A DNA stretch of 15,412 nt from an uncultured Porphyromonadaceae bacterium. Lineage in GTDB: Bacteria; Bacteroidota; Bacteroidia; Bacteroidales; Muribaculaceae. The position numbers and the translations under genes were made by a program. Below the pieces are notes generated by a model that did not search any database, was not told where the DNA came from, and worked only from the letters and a program-made list of their open reading frames with translations. The stretch spans positions 1 to 15,412 of the forward strand of contig CAMWXO010000024.1 in NCBI GenBank assembly GCA_947178245.1, read 5' to 3'. This document shows, one piece after another, positions 14,803 through 15,412 of the stretch; the first letter of the stretch is position 1, and each line of letters begins with the position of its first letter.

Positions 14803-15412
14803 ATGATTAAACAGGAATGTTACACTAAAGAATGGTGCGAACATGTCGCCCAAAAGCTGAACTATAGGGATACACAACTTATAGAAAAAGTGGTTCGTGC
14901 GCTCTCGTTACTCGAAATGCTCGTAAAGTCAGGGTGTCCGTTCCACTTCAAGGGAGGGACGGCGACGATGCTCCTATTAGGAGGTGTCACCAACCGTCTC
15001 AGCATAGACATAGACATAATATGTCCTCCCGGCACAGATATTGAACAGTATCTCTCACGGTTCAAGGAATATGGTTTTACAAAAATAGATCTTGTGGAAC
15101 GCAAGTCTCCCGGAAAGAACATTCCAAAGAGTCACTCCAAGTTCTTTTATCAGCTGGCATACACTGATAGAGTGGAAAAAGAAGGATATATCCTTCTTGA
15201 TGTGCTTTATGAGGACTGCCATTATCAGAATACACTTGAAATCCCCATCGTCAGTCCGTTCATTGAAATTGAGGGCGAACCTTTGAATGTGCGCGTTCCT
15301 TCCGTAGATGACATTCTCGGTGACAAGCTTACGGCATTCGCTCCCAATACCACCGGCATTCCGTATTATAAAAAGAATAAGGTCTGCTCGGTGGAGATAA
15401 TCAAGCAACTGT
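14803..15412 (+). CDS. AbiEii/AbiGii-type nucleotidyltransferase toxin, 3' end cut off
   Basis: From ATG 14803 the frame stays open to the window edge (203 codons seen; the family is usually 250-320 residues). The nucleotidyltransferase signature is HFKGGTATMLLLGGVTNRLSIDIDI (48-72), with the Gly-Gly-Thr turn and metal-binding Asp69 and Asp71. A third acidic site is plausible at Asp133 (ILLDVLYED), and LGDKLTAF (172-179) carries the conserved Lys. Type IV AbiE toxins transfer nucleotides to an RNA target (tRNA in characterised relatives) and arrest growth, protecting the population from phage or stabilising mobile DNA. It begins 2 nt after the AbiEi-like gene, the canonical order. Whether the C-terminal half is intact cannot be seen here. 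Confidence 0.85.
   Translation, partial: MIKQECYTKEWCEHVAQKLNYRDTQLIEKVVRALSLLEMLVKSGCPFHFKGGTATMLLLGGVTNRLSIDIDIICPPGTDIEQYLSRFKEYGFTKIDLVERKSPGKNIPKSHSKFFYQLAYTDRVEKEGYILLDVLYEDCHYQNTLEIPIVSPFIEIEGEPLNVRVPSVDDILGDKLTAFAPNTTGIPYYKKNKVCSVEIIKQL

Overview
The window looks like chromosome of a Bacteroidota member, probably a gut Bacteroidales (Muribaculaceae-like is my guess; I cannot place it further). The reasons are repeated TAnnTTTG -7 promoter boxes with a TTG/TTTG element about 20 nt upstream, no obvious Shine-Dalgarno sequences, an Omp85 protein with a lipobox, a topoisomerase I with GRFGP C-terminal repeats in place of zinc fingers, and a bacterial GH3-type protein.

Layout. (1) 1-1756, minus: long-chain acyl-CoA synthetase, cut by the left edge close to its C-terminus. 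(2) 1757-2030: divergent spacer with a good promoter for topA. (3) 2031-5518, plus: topA then prfB, 20 nt apart, likely one operon. (4) 9729-5523, minus: a tight operon xseA > HAD phosphatase > rnpA > yidD > GH3-like adenylating enzyme, with overlapping or closely spaced genes; it meets prfB tail to tail with a 4-nt gap. (5) 9730-9775: a 46-bp divergent spacer that is almost entirely a near-perfect inverted repeat with one -7 box per strand. (6) 9776-13580, plus: an Omp85/TamA-type lipoprotein (TamL-like) followed 31 nt later by a secreted GH28 pectinase-type enzyme. (7) 13581-14089: a 509-bp AT-rich gene-poor stretch with a 131-bp imperfect inverted repeat, an orphan promoter leading straight into a nested hairpin, and a perfect 18-bp palindrome over the promoter of the next gene. 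(8) 14090-15412, plus: a two-gene AbiE-type module (winged-helix AbiEi-like antitoxin/regulator, then an AbiEii/AbiGii-type nucleotidyltransferase cut by the right edge), visibly AT-richer than the rest and probably acquired.

Most of the window is housekeeping: DNA topology, translation termination, tRNA 5' processing, membrane-protein biogenesis, DNA repair and outer-membrane assembly. The accessory part is the right end. The most interesting signals are regulatory: the perfect palindrome embedded in the abiE promoter, the symmetric divergent xseA/tamL-like promoter whose two start codons fall at the predicted transcription starts, and the structured, geneless stretch downstream of GH28.
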